Of a DNA stretch of 64,000 nt, positions 25,308-32,668 are shown piece by piece. The translations under genes and the position numbers were made by a program. The DNA comes from a virus, in the IMG/VR virus record IMGVR_UViG_3300027722_000005, positions 1-64,000 of that record; one strand, 5' to 3'. Numbering within the stretch: the first letter of the stretch is position 1; each line of letters starts with the position of its first letter. The notes beneath the pieces were generated by a model that saw only the letters and a list, made by a program, of their open reading frames with translations, was not told where the DNA came from and did no database searches.

Positions 25308-25750
25308 CGTGCGGCCCCCAGCCCGGCCAGCAGCACGGCGCGGACGATGGCGACGGCCTCAGTATCGGCAAAGGCGCCCCAAACCCCTATTGACATTTTT
25401 CTCAAGTCGCAATGCCAGCGCCTGCCGGGGCCCCTGTCGTCGGCGCGGTCTAGAGTGAAGCCGTCAAAGCCGGTAGTCAACTTCAACGCCGCCACAATGT
25501 TGCCGGACCAGTTCTCCCAAATGCCAGGATAGGGATAGTCTGGCTGATTCTGCGTCACGGGAAACACCTTAGTCCAGCGCCTATCGGGTGCCATGGCATC
25601 AAACTCGGGCATGAGCCAAACGGCCACGACTTCGCCCCGCGCGGCCATCCTGGCTTCCCCCTCCGGGTCGCGCCGCCAGCCCATCGCTTTGGCGACCAGG
25701 ACATTCAGCTCCTTCGGCGTCGCGTTTCGGATCTCTTCCTCTGTCATCAT
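25304..25750 (-). CDS. Phage ABA-sandwich/BC1872-like protein
   Basis: 148 aa. The start TPKELNVLVAKAMGW is the common opening of a family of phage proteins with an alpha-beta-alpha sandwich (Phage_ABA_S, BC1872-like). Then come PVTQNQPDYPYPGIWENW and a C-terminal helix with AVAIVRAVLLAGL. The biochemical role of the family is unknown. Overlaps the next gene. Confidence 0.68.
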   Translation of the reverse strand: MMTEEEIRNATPKELNVLVAKAMGWRRDPEGEARMAARGEVVAVWLMPEFDAMAPDRRWTKVFPVTQNQPDYPYPGIWENWSGNIVAALKLTTGFDGFTLDRADDRGPGRRWHCDLRKMSIGVWGAFADTEAVAIVRAVLLAGLGAAR

Positions 25751-26169
25751 TCCTCCTCACACGGCGCGCTGCTTGCCAGGCACACCGCCCTAACCCTGGC
25801 GGCCAGCCCCGCCGCCGTCACTTCCTCGGGCAGCTCCCAGCGCAGCCCGGCGTACACCTCTGCCAGTGCCGCCTTGCCGCCCGCCGCGTACTTCGCTGCC
25901 TCGCGGGTACAACCGGCGCAGAAGGTCGTGCCCTCGTCGCCCAGGTCGGCATCGGTGATGATGTCGCCGGGCAGATGGCCGCACGACTGGCGCATCTGGT
26001 AGCGGGCCAGGGCCAGCTTGGCGCGGAGGGCGGAGCCTTCCATCTCGCTGGCGTAGGCCCAGGCGGCGGTGTTGTCAGCGGCTAGGCGGTCGATCTTGAG
26101 CAGCAGGGTGGCGTTGTCGCCTTGCAGTTGGGCGATCTCGGCGCGTAGTGTTTCGGTTGTCGGTTCCAT
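25747..26169 (-). CDS. Coiled-coil protein with C-terminal cysteine pairs
   Basis: 140 aa from the ATG behind GGAGGACCG. The N-terminal 60 residues are a coiled coil (ETLRAEIAQLQGDNATLLLKI); the middle has MRQSCGHLPGDIITDADLG and FCAGCTREAAKY, a possible zinc site. It is the first of several coiled-coil plus CxxC proteins of similar design in this operon (compare 27,207 and 30,950). Confidence 0.65.
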   Translation of the reverse strand: MEPTTETLRAEIAQLQGDNATLLLKIDRLAADNTAAWAYASEMEGSALRAKLALARYQMRQSCGHLPGDIITDADLGDEGTTFCAGCTREAAKYAAGGKAALAEVYAGLRWELPEEVTAAGLAARVRAVCLASSAPCEEE

Positions 26170-26201
26170 CGGTCCTCCCCCGCGCAAGCCGTTGTTAGCG
26201 G

Positions 26202-26384
26202 CTAGGCCGCAATCCTGTCAACGACAATAGCCTTCACGGCTGCGCGTTCGGCAAGCGTGATGTCGGCCCATGCCTTGGCTACAATCTGAGGGATATCCCC
26301 ATCTGGTGCTATAGTCTGAATGTAGAGCCTAGTTCCCTTCTGGTGCAGCTCGCAAAAATACTCAAATCCCTCGTGACGTGTCAT
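26202..26384 (-). CDS. Unknown 60-aa protein
   Basis: 60 aa, starting MTRHEGFEYFCELHQKG, then LYIQTIAPDGDIPQIV and a helix with DITLAERAAVKAIVVDRIAA. No motif recognised. Flanked by short gaps without further features. Confidence 0.58.
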   Translation of the reverse strand: MTRHEGFEYFCELHQKGTRLYIQTIAPDGDIPQIVAKAWADITLAERAAVKAIVVDRIAA

Positions 26385-26450
26385 TGCCGTTACTCCTCTC
26401 GCAGCAACCCTCTCTTCTCTTCCATAAACGAAAGCCCCGTCCGGCTTATC

Positions 26451-26846
26451 TCAACCGTCCAGGTCAATCGGGAACGCTGCCCGCATCCCGTCAATCTCAC
26501 GCTGCATGGCCTCGCTGTTGGCCCGCGCTCGTTCCAACTCCGCCCGCAACTGCTCTATCCTGGCGCTCTGTTGCTCAGTCCTGGCGCGTTCCTCGCGGAG
26601 CGCCAGGGTCAGGTCTGCCCGGTCCTTCTGTAGTCGAGCTATCGTCTCGCCCTGCCGCTCGACCTCTGCCCGCAGCTCCCGCGCCTCCATGAATAAGCGG
26701 GCACACTCCTCTGTGGCAACGCAGGCAACTTCATAGCCTTTCGTCGGCGCATCGGTTGCCCGCCGCTCGGTTTGAATTTCCCAATATTCGGTTTCTGGAT
26801 TCCATTCCATTACCCACGGCTCGTCTAGTGGTGCCCAGGTTGACAT
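26451..26846 (-). CDS. Coiled-coil protein, unknown
   Basis: 131 aa. The N-terminal third has STWAPLDEPWVMEWNPETEYW; residues about 50-125 are an uninterrupted coiled coil (RELRAEVERQGETIARLQKD, ARIEQLRAELERARANSEAM). A second possible start 51 nt upstream overlaps the next gene. The chosen ATG has AAGGTAACAGGG before it. Confidence 0.6.
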   Translation of the reverse strand: MSTWAPLDEPWVMEWNPETEYWEIQTERRATDAPTKGYEVACVATEECARLFMEARELRAEVERQGETIARLQKDRADLTLALREERARTEQQSARIEQLRAELERARANSEAMQREIDGMRAAFPIDLDG

Positions 26847-26883
26847 CCCTGTTACCTTCCTTCCCACAATCGTTGCAATGCGC

Positions 26884-27090
26884 TCAGTCGTCATCATCCG
26901 GCGCGAGAATCCCGTCTTCGATGAGCGCCTTTTCCACGTCCTGAATTGCATCCAAGACGTTCAGCGCAGCGGCGGCCATGTGCAGCCCCGTTTCCTCGCC
27001 CACCAGCGTAATCTCGGAATGGTCGTCAACCCATCCCGTCAAATACTCGGTGAGTTCATTCAGCAACTTCCCCCTCTGACTTGCGTTCAT
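26884..27090 (-). CDS. Unknown small acidic protein
   Basis: 68 aa: GKLLNELTEYLTGWVDDHSEI, then HMAAAALNVLDAIQDVEKALI and an acidic end APDDDD. Helical; no motif recognised. A 116-bp gap upstream carries a repeat shared with the serine-recombinase promoter region. Confidence 0.6.
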   Translation of the reverse strand: MNASQRGKLLNELTEYLTGWVDDHSEITLVGEETGLHMAAAALNVLDAIQDVEKALIEDGILAPDDDD

Positions 27091-27152
27091 TTTTCCTTAA
27101 TCCTTCCTGCCGCCTTAATGGCAGCAACCTTCTTCTCTGCCCTAATGCCAGC

Positions 27153-27200
27153 GCCCCGCCCTTTGTGGACGCATCGGCCCGACGTGTCTACGGCGGCGAC
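27153..27200. repeat. Copy A of an att-like imperfect direct repeat
   Basis: About 48 bp in the gap between two genes. It shares GCCCCGC, TTTGTGGAC and the 17-bp block GTGTCTACGGCGGCGAC with 47,885-47,934, in the same orientation, with 13 versus 14 bp between the two main blocks. GTGGAC and GTCTAC give each copy imperfect dyad symmetry. The partner copy lies 28 bp before the large serine recombinase. Confidence 0.6.
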
Positions 27201-27206
27201 GTGGCG

Positions 27207-27584
27207 CTAGCGGCGTTCGGACTCGCGCCTATCCCAATACTCAGCAGTTTCCAGACACTCTCGCCTGGATTCGCTGCTCAGTTCCTCCAGGGTATCGTAG
27301 GCGCTATTCATGGCATCATCGCGGCGCTTGTACTCGGCCACTTCTGCCCGCAGCCGTTCGACCTCGGCGTTCAGGCGGGCGACGGTAGCCAGCAACTCGG
27401 GCAGCCTTGCGATTGCCGCCCCGCGCTCCATTGCCTCTTTCCAGCCGGGGCTGCCAATGTCAACGGCCCGATGCTCCACGTACCTTGACGGCCTCGGCTC
27501 GGACAGTTGACAGACCACGCACTGCGCCGATGGCGAGAAAATCACATTGCCCTGCTGTTCCCACGTTTCGCTTGCAATATCCAT
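27207..27584 (-). CDS. Coiled-coil/CxxC protein
   Basis: 125 aa. N-terminal SPSAQCVVCQLSEPRPSRYVEH has a CxxC with a downstream His; the rest is a coiled coil (LLATVARLNAEVERLRAEV) with an Arg/Glu-rich end. Same design as the proteins at 25,747 and 30,950. Its stop lies next to repeat copy A. Confidence 0.62.
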   Translation of the reverse strand: MDIASETWEQQGNVIFSPSAQCVVCQLSEPRPSRYVEHRAVDIGSPGWKEAMERGAAIARLPELLATVARLNAEVERLRAEVAEYKRRDDAMNSAYDTLEELSSESRRECLETAEYWDRRESERR

Positions 27585-27603
27585 GCTCCCCTCTCAAATG
27601 CCA

Positions 27604-27636
27604 GCGGCCCGCCGGCTATCTCAGCCGACGGGCCGC
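27604..27636. repeat. Strong 13-bp inverted repeat
   Basis: GCGGCCCG-C-CGGCT, loop ATCTC, AGCCG-A-CGGGCCGC: 13 paired bases with one mismatch. It lies upstream of the coiled-coil gene start and downstream of the ribbon-helix-helix gene. It is terminator-like but lacks a T tract on either strand. Confidence 0.5.
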
Positions 27637-27645
27637 CATTCGCGC

Positions 27646-27752
27646 TTGCACATCGGCAACCTTTGCGGTACAATGTGCTTACGGCTAGACGCCGGCCTGT
27701 CGGCGTTGTGGTCGAGGCCGGCGGGGAGTGCTCCAACACGCCCCGCCGGCTG
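27646..27752 (+). ncRNA. Candidate small RNA with own promoter, antisense to the operon
   Basis: In a 174-bp gap of the minus operon the plus strand carries TTGCAC, 17 bp, then TACAAT (27,646-27,674). Downstream are two hairpins: ACGCCG/CGGCGT (27,689-27,706) and a perfect 10-bp stem GCCGGCGGGG/CCCCGCCGGC (27,717-27,750). No open frame follows. There is no T tract, so the stems might instead end the minus-strand transcript. Confidence 0.4.
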
Positions 27753-27758
27753 TCCAAC

Positions 27759-27953
27759 TCAGTCCCCCATTTCCGCTTCTCCTTGTCCGGTTGCCTCCTC
27801 TCCCTCTGGCGGGATGGCTTCGATCTCACCAAGCACCCAACGCCGCAAGAGCCGCCTGATTGCCTGTGAAAGTGTGATGTCTTCTCTCGCTGCCTTTTCT
27901 ACTGAGGCACGATCCAGGTCGTTGGGTATCCTGAACGTTCTCGTTTTCTCCAT
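27759..27953 (-). CDS. Ribbon-helix-helix regulator
   Basis: 64 aa from the ATG at 27,953. KTRTFRIPNDLDRASVEKAA followed by ITLSQAIRRLLRRWVLG is a ribbon-helix-helix (CopG/Arc-like) fold: one beta strand then two helices. The tail is acidic. A perfect promoter with tandem TGCGTTACA repeats lies immediately upstream, so autoregulation is likely. Its promoter would also feed the translocase end of the operon. Confidence 0.75.
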   Translation of the reverse strand: MEKTRTFRIPNDLDRASVEKAAREDITLSQAIRRLLRRWVLGEIEAIPPEGEEATGQGEAEMGD

Positions 27954-27961
27954 CCCCCACC

Positions 27962-28015
27962 CTGTAACGCATTGTAACGCACCTGTCATTATACCACAGT
28001 TCCGCCGCTTGTCAA
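27962..28015 (-). promoter_or_regulatory. Sigma70-type promoter with tandem operator
   Basis: On the minus strand TTGACA (28,015-28,010), 16 bp, TATAAT (27,993-27,988). Downstream, at about the transcription start, two copies of TGCGTTACA lie with a 10-bp period (27,964-27,982). Tandem sites one helical turn apart are the usual target of ribbon-helix-helix repressors, and the first gene encodes one. A TTGCCA/TGGCAA hairpin at 28,034-28,049 lies just upstream. Confidence 0.75.
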
Positions 28016-28058
28016 TACCCCCGGCGCACCAATTTGCCACTTTTGGCAACTTCCCGCA

Positions 28059-28148
28059 TCACTCGTGCCCCTCGTCAACCGGGGCGCGGCGGAGCTGCCA
28101 GAGGGTCCACGCCACAAGCGCGATGAGCAAGACGGCGATAACTACCAT
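28059..28148 (-). CDS. 29-aa single-span membrane peptide
   Basis: Reads VVIAVLLIALVAWTLWQL followed by RRAPVDEGHE: one membrane helix with a positive-inside tail. It overlaps the end of the 37-aa gene upstream by 7 nt. Similar in style to the 33-aa peptide at 22,408. Confidence 0.5.
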   Translation of the reverse strand: MVVIAVLLIALVAWTLWQLRRAPVDEGHE

Positions 28149-28255
28149 CGCCGCCCCCTCACGCGCCACACCTGCCCCTGGACACGCACCGGCCGCGGGT
28201 TGCGCGACTCACGGCGGGCGCAGAATGGGCGGTACTTGCCGGTAGGTGTAGGCAT
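28142..28255 (-). CDS. 37-aa basic peptide
   Basis: Starts MPTPTGKYRPFCARRES and ends VWRVRGRRW; strongly basic, one Cys. It begins 3 nt after the stop of the radical SAM gene, so it is probably translated from the same mRNA. No function suggested. Confidence 0.5.
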   Translation of the reverse strand: MPTPTGKYRPFCARRESRNPRPVRVQGQVWRVRGRRW

Positions 28256-28257
28256 TT

Positions 28258-29067
28258 CTAGACCTCCTTATGTGCGGCAAACATAGCCGCCGGGCGTGAC
28301 CACGTTCTTGCCAGCGCCTTCCACGGCTGCGGATAGTTGATCCAATAATCGGCGGGTTGGTAGAGTTGCGCGAATGGCAAGCCGCCCAACTGCCACACAG
28401 CTTCTAGCCGTTCCCTTGCCGCCTCAATATCCTCGTCACCGTAGGCGATCAGCACGTACACCCGGCACTTTCGCCGGGGCAGGGCCAGCCGCTCGATGGC
28501 TCGCTCCAGTGGCTTGAGCGCCCCGGCGGTATCGGCGGCCAGAAAGACCTCAGAGATCCGCAAGCCTCGCAGCCAGTCAATGCGCCAATCGTCCAGGCGG
28601 CGTGCCTCAAGCCCGCCTGAAAAAATGGCATAGCGTTGCGAGTTGAGCATGCCCCCGACTCGCTCCAGGTGCGCCGGGCTGGCTTGTAGAATGTTGTTGT
28701 CCTGGATGATATAGCCCGGCGCAAAGTTGCGGATCTCACGCAACCGCCCCTCGCGCACATGCACCAGACACCACGGGCAGTTGTTGTTGCAGCCGTGCGT
28801 CGTGAACGTCACGCCCGCCTTGATGTACTGCCCCGGTGTAAAGCCGTTCGGGCAGGCGTCGAAGGCCGGGCCGCCCAGCTTGACGACAGGATAATAGAGC
28901 GCCCACGCCTCCGCCAGTCGTTGCCCCTCTGCCTGGTCCCAGGTGAACGCCACCGAAACGTGGACCTCAGCGGCGGTCGGTCGCCACAGCGGCGGATCGC
29001 CTACGAATGCCAGCGGGTCATCTGGCGTCAGGGCCGTTCGGCGCGGGAACACCCGAAGGATGGTCAT
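28258..29067 (-). CDS. Radical SAM protein
   Basis: 269 aa. TTHGCNNNCPWCLVHVREG holds the CX3CX2C cluster motif that binds a 4Fe-4S and SAM (about residues 92-99), followed by the GRLREI and IIQDNN strands of a TIM-barrel. SGGLEARRLDDWRIDWL and VLIAYGDEDIEAA continue the barrel. The substrate is unknown. Similar proteins occur in phage replication regions, where nucleotide or DNA modification has been proposed; that is inference. The ATG overlaps the upstream stop. Confidence 0.82.
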   Translation of the reverse strand: MTILRVFPRRTALTPDDPLAFVGDPPLWRPTAAEVHVSVAFTWDQAEGQRLAEAWALYYPVVKLGGPAFDACPNGFTPGQYIKAGVTFTTHGCNNNCPWCLVHVREGRLREIRNFAPGYIIQDNNILQASPAHLERVGGMLNSQRYAIFSGGLEARRLDDWRIDWLRGLRISEVFLAADTAGALKPLERAIERLALPRRKCRVYVLIAYGDEDIEAARERLEAVWQLGGLPFAQLYQPADYWINYPQPWKALARTWSRPAAMFAAHKEV

Positions 29068-29357
29068 GCAGCCTCCTTCCTATTCCTCTTCTTCGTCTCG
29101 ATCACGCCAACCGGCCGCCCGTTGACCTTCCGCCCTTCCAGCAGGGCAGCGCAACCCGGAACGCGCCCGGCGATTCGCTCCCTGGCCCGTTCCAGGCGAC
29201 AGGCTACGGCCTGGTGGCTTACGCCCAACGCGGCGGCGATCTCCATGTTTGTCATCCCCTGCCAGCGCAGCGCCATGACCGAGAGCTGCGACGGCTCAAC
29301 CGCTCGCAAGATGTCGGCGACGGTATCCAGGTGACACAAATAGTCCAGCGGTGTCAC
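29064..29357 (-). CDS. Sigma-70 region 4-like helix-turn-helix protein
   Basis: 97 aa, GTG start chosen for its GTGA overlap with the resolvase stop. LSVMALRWQGMTNMEIAAALG followed by VSHQAVACRLERARERIAG is a typical region-4/LuxR-type helix-turn-helix. No region 2 is present, so it is probably a DNA-binding regulator, perhaps of late genes, rather than a full sigma factor. Confidence 0.75.
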   Translation of the reverse strand: MTPLDYLCHLDTVADILRAVEPSQLSVMALRWQGMTNMEIAAALGVSHQAVACRLERARERIAGRVPGCAALLEGRKVNGRPVGVIETKKRNRKEAA

Positions 29358-29824
29358 GGTGTAGCCCTCCACTCCTCTGCTTTGAGCAGCGCCACGGCCG
29401 CCAGTCCCACGCCAATCGCATCTGCCTCATCCTCGGCGTTCTTGGCGTCCAACGCGCGGCCGGCGATGTCCTTGGCGATGGGCAACGCCTCCTTGTGGCA
29501 GCCGCTCGCCTTGACCTGCATCGCGTTGACCGGGAGCCAGCGCACGTCCCAGTGATCGGCGACGGACCAGCAGGCCCATTCGACGCCGCCCAATTTGCGG
29601 TTGGTGGCCATGTTGCGCCGGTCGCCGCTGGCTATCTCGTAGGCCAGCACGGCGGGGCCGGTGGTGTAAACCTTGTCGGTGAGCCAGCGCACGATGGACT
29701 TGACGCGCTCGCGCCAGTCGCTGCCGTGCGGCACGTAGACATTGCTGGCCCGGTATTCGCCGTCTTCGAATAGGGACCAGCCGACGGCGACGGTCGAGGC
29801 GTCGATGGCAAGGACGCGGGTCAC
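29354..29824 (-). CDS. RuvC-like Holliday-junction resolvase
   Basis: 156 aa, GTG start. RNase H-fold acidic residues are in place: D8 in VLAIDAST, E63 in LAYEIASG, and D132/D135 in AEDEADAIGVGLAA. These match RuvC, which cleaves four-way junctions. In the phage it would resolve replication or recombination intermediates before packaging. GTGA overlaps on both sides. Confidence 0.85.
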   Translation of the reverse strand: MTRVLAIDASTVAVGWSLFEDGEYRASNVYVPHGSDWRERVKSIVRWLTDKVYTTGPAVLAYEIASGDRRNMATNRKLGGVEWACWSVADHWDVRWLPVNAMQVKASGCHKEALPIAKDIAGRALDAKNAEDEADAIGVGLAAVALLKAEEWRATP

Positions 29825-30039
29825 ATTCCCCGCCTTCTGCGCTCGACGCTCAAGTCAATACCGGCCTCCCGTGTGAGCTGCTGCGCTGCCGCGTGCAATG
29901 CCGGGTCAACCGGCGCGAACGGTGCATCCAGCGGCCCGCCGGGCGTGGTTAGCGCCAGTTCGACAACCGCCGCCTGTGGTGCGCCGCGCAGGCGCTTGAC
30001 GTGTTCGGCTACTCGCTGTGAATACGGCTGTACGCTCAC
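29821..30039 (-). CDS. Unknown 72-aa protein
   Basis: GTG start in a GTGA overlap. Reads SQRVAEHVKRLRGAPQAAVV, then DPALHAAAQQLTREAGIDLS and a basic ending VERRRRGM. Coupled to the resolvase. No motif recognised. Confidence 0.6.
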   Translation of the reverse strand: MSVQPYSQRVAEHVKRLRGAPQAAVVELALTTPGGPLDAPFAPVDPALHAAAQQLTREAGIDLSVERRRRGM

Positions 30040-30242
30040 TCCCCACCCTCCATCGCCGCTGCCAGTCTCAGCGCATACACCACCGCCGCGCTCGCGTCGG
30101 GTGCCAGGTGCGCCCGCAACTGGTCCCACTGTAGCCCCGGCCCCCACGTCGCAGCCTCTACCCGTGCGGCGGCGATGATGGCATTGGCGCGGGCAAGGGC
30201 GGCGGCGAAGGCGCGCAACTCGGCAGGCGTGGGGGTGGTCAC
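30036..30242 (-). CDS. Unknown 68-aa helical protein
   Basis: GTG start in a GTGA overlap. Ala-rich helices: ELRAFAAALARANAIIAAARV, then WDQLRAHLAPDASAAVVYAL. No function suggested. The longer in-frame extension upstream runs opposite good coding sequence in another frame and is rejected. Confidence 0.6.
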   Translation of the reverse strand: MTTPTPAELRAFAAALARANAIIAAARVEAATWGPGLQWDQLRAHLAPDASAAVVYALRLAAAMEGGE

Positions 30243-30643
30243 AGTTGCCCCTCTCTCTCGCGGGCCTCGCGCATCTTCTCCGCCCAGAACAGCATCGCCG
30301 CCGCCACTTCTGCGTCGCGCCCCGCCCGTTCCCGTTCCTGTTGCATGGCGATCTGCTCGGCCTGCGCCTGGCTCCGCACGACCTCGCATAACAGCTTGCC
30401 GTCCGGCTCCCTGTAGAAGTTGAGGCAAGCCCAATCGTCACGGGCCAGCAGGTCGGCAACCATGCCCGGCTTCTGTTCGTTGAGGAGCGCCAGGCCGAAC
30501 AGGCGCCGGCCTAGCGTTCGCTCCTTCTTGAGCGGCGAGTCGATCAAGTCCTGTAGCGTCCTGGCCCCGTCGCCCAAGTCAGAGTTGAGCACGTCTTCCA
30601 ACGCCGAACGCGGGATACTGGTGTAAAGCTGGTGCGTAGTCAC
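30239..30643 (-). CDS. Unknown 134-aa protein
   Basis: GTG start in a GTGA overlap. Contains SALEDVLNSDLGDGARTLQDL, LGRRLFGLALLNEQKPG and a helical C-terminus with FWAEKMREAREREGQL. No motif recognised. Third of a chain of GTGA-coupled small genes. Confidence 0.62.
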   Translation of the reverse strand: MTTHQLYTSIPRSALEDVLNSDLGDGARTLQDLIDSPLKKERTLGRRLFGLALLNEQKPGMVADLLARDDWACLNFYREPDGKLLCEVVRSQAQAEQIAMQQERERAGRDAEVAAAMLFWAEKMREAREREGQL

Positions 30644-30930
30644 CCCTGCCCCCTGCCCCGGATGTCCTTGGCGCAAGCCCGCGCCTCGGCAATTTGAGCC
30701 GCCGCAAAGTGCGACGGCCGCATGTCCAGCTCTTGCTGCAACGCCTCCGCCCGCCGCTGACAGAGCAGGGCGCACGCCTCCCGCTCGGCTGCCACGTCGG
30801 CGGCGAGTTCGGCTTGCGCCCGTTCCAGTTCGGCTTGCAATGCGGCGATTGCCGTCTCGTAGTCAAAGCATTGCATTTCCAGCAGGTACACCTTTTTCTC
30901 TTCCGGCGTCATGTCTTCAGGATTCGCCAC
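30640..30930 (-). CDS. Small coiled-coil protein
   Basis: 96 aa, GTG start. TPEEKKVYLLEMQCFDYETAI then a coiled coil (ALQAELERAQAELAADVAAE), with CALLCQRRAEAL inside and DMRPSHFAAAQIAEA at the end. No function known. Confidence 0.62.
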   Translation of the reverse strand: MANPEDMTPEEKKVYLLEMQCFDYETAIAALQAELERAQAELAADVAAEREACALLCQRRAEALQQELDMRPSHFAAAQIAEARACAKDIRGRGQG

Positions 30931-30949
30931 GGTCTTTTCCTTTCTGCCG

Positions 30950-31789
30950 TTACCAGCCGCGCCGCGGCCTGTTACGCAGCCAGTTCAACGCGATACCGCC
31001 AATTTGCCTCAATTCCCAACTGACGGTATCGGTTCCATAGTGCCGATGCTTACCCGCTAATGCGAGCCCGAGTTCTCCCACTTCTTCAAGCAGACCACGG
31101 AACCAATACCAGTTAGATGCGTCCTCCCAGGTATCACGGTGAGACTCGGCGTTGTTCCAAATCATCGCGGCAGCCTCGTCAACCAATTGTTCCGCGAGAC
31201 GTGCCCGCGCCCCGTCCCGTTCCTGAATGGCCCGACAGAGAGCGCAATATTGTGGCTCGCCGTGCGGCGATGCCAGGAACGCAGCAGGGTGACCGCAGGC
31301 CATCGGCTCATGGAGGGCTGACCATTCGACAATCTCTGCCCGCAACCGCTCATTCTCTGCCCGTGCTGCCGTCAACTCCGCCATCACCGTCGAAAGCGCG
31401 GCCTTCTGGCCCTCGTACTGCGCCCGGGCCGCGTCGCGCTCGCCTTGCGCTTGCTCCAGTTCGGCCCTCTGCTGGATAGCAGCAAGTTGCCATCCCCCCG
31501 ATTCGTGCTCGGCCGCTTTTCGCCCTACTCGTTCGCGCCTGGCGGTATTTGCCCATGCCGCTACCCACTTATTCGACTGCCCCAACTCTGCCTCCAGCCG
31601 CGTCACCCGTTCGCGCCACTCGTCGCGCTCGGCTTGCGCCCGCGCCACCTGGGCCAGCAGGTCGGCTGCTACAGCCCGGGCGCCCTCGGCGTGCAGGGCG
31701 GCGCCGTAGGGAAAGACAGGCGACGGGCCGCACGGCTCAACCGGCGGGGCGTGCGTCTCGAAATTGTAGGGCTCGCGTGCTTCGGTCAT
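30950..31789 (-). CDS. Coiled-coil protein with C-terminal MazG-like helices
   Basis: 279 aa. Residues 40-160 are coiled coil (ERDEWRERVTRLEAELGQ; AQGERDAARAQYEGQ). Then a Cys/His group (MACGHPAAFL, YCALCRAI). The last 60 residues have WFRGLLEEVGELGLALAGKH followed by WELRQIGGIALNWL, which resembles the EExxE helices of MazG-type nucleotide pyrophosphohydrolases. Such an activity would clean or bias the nucleotide pool; the assignment is tentative. Confidence 0.6.
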   Translation of the reverse strand: MTEAREPYNFETHAPPVEPCGPSPVFPYGAALHAEGARAVAADLLAQVARAQAERDEWRERVTRLEAELGQSNKWVAAWANTARRERVGRKAAEHESGGWQLAAIQQRAELEQAQGERDAARAQYEGQKAALSTVMAELTAARAENERLRAEIVEWSALHEPMACGHPAAFLASPHGEPQYCALCRAIQERDGARARLAEQLVDEAAAMIWNNAESHRDTWEDASNWYWFRGLLEEVGELGLALAGKHRHYGTDTVSWELRQIGGIALNWLRNRPRRGW

Positions 31790-32655
31790 CTTGGGTATTC
31801 CCTTCGGCGCAAATCGGCGGGCCATTCCGCCATGTTCTTGCTCACCCGCCCGTCCAGGTCGAGCGCCTTGACGAACACGCGCACCCCGGCCGCGTCGCAT
31901 TGCTGCACCAGATCGCGCACCCATTCGACGTTGCACGGCCGGCGACGCGGGCCGGTTTCAGCGCCGATGATGATCTGATCGATACCCTGCGTCCAGGTGC
32001 GAACGTGGGCACCGGGCTTGTCCCACACGGTATAGAATTGCGTCAAGTCCACCGGCTCAAGCAGGGGCTCCATGCTCACGAACCGCACGGCGGCGGGTGT
32101 TTCCAGGAGTAGCGGGATATTCTCGTCGGCGCTCTTCTGCGTGCCCGCCGTGGTCCCAAGGCAGATATGGCCGTATCTGCTCATCGATAACCTGGTGACA
32201 TGCTCCCACTGGCACACTACGTCGCGCATCCTCTCGGGGCGCTTGGTCAGGATGTAGAAGGTGTGCCAGTTCGCCGCGATCATGTTGGCAAACGCATGGT
32301 CGATAAATTCAAACGGCACCGGCTCGAAGGGCGTGCGTTGAAACTCGCAGCCCCGGCGGTCGCGTTCGTCGCCGTAGAACAGGTCATCCCACACGGCCCA
32401 CGTTTGCGGCCTGCGTACCTTGAGCGGCTTGACCAGGGCGTCGCGGTCCAGGTGGATGCGCCCGTTAAAATGCGTGCCCGTCGTGATACCCTCGTGCCGG
32501 GCCGCCACTGCCTCATTCGGGTTCGCCTGGCGCTGCACGGCCATCTGGGCCGACCAGCAGTTCAGGCATTCAGGGCTACGGGCCTGGCAGCCGTGGACCA
32601 GGTAGTAAGCCCGGTCCCACCACAAGCCCTTCTCCGTTCGTCTTTGGTCAGTCAT
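31786..32655 (-). CDS. DUF5131 (phage Gp37/Gp68-like, three-Cys motif) protein
   Basis: 289 aa. The N-terminal three-cysteine motif is VHGCQARSPECLNCWS (CX6CX2C), then TGTHFNGRIHLDRDAL. Conserved later blocks are YILTKRPERMRDVV, VRFVSMEPLLEPVDL and IIIGAETGPRRRPCNVEWVR, all typical of the Gp37/Gp68 family. The fold resembles radical SAM enzymes and the family is common in mobile elements; its reaction is not established. ATGA overlap with the MazG-like gene. Confidence 0.85.
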   Translation of the reverse strand: MTDQRRTEKGLWWDRAYYLVHGCQARSPECLNCWSAQMAVQRQANPNEAVAARHEGITTGTHFNGRIHLDRDALVKPLKVRRPQTWAVWDDLFYGDERDRRGCEFQRTPFEPVPFEFIDHAFANMIAANWHTFYILTKRPERMRDVVCQWEHVTRLSMSRYGHICLGTTAGTQKSADENIPLLLETPAAVRFVSMEPLLEPVDLTQFYTVWDKPGAHVRTWTQGIDQIIIGAETGPRRRPCNVEWVRDLVQQCDAAGVRVFVKALDLDGRVSKNMAEWPADLRRREYPR

Positions 32656-32668
32656 GGTTTCTCTCCTC

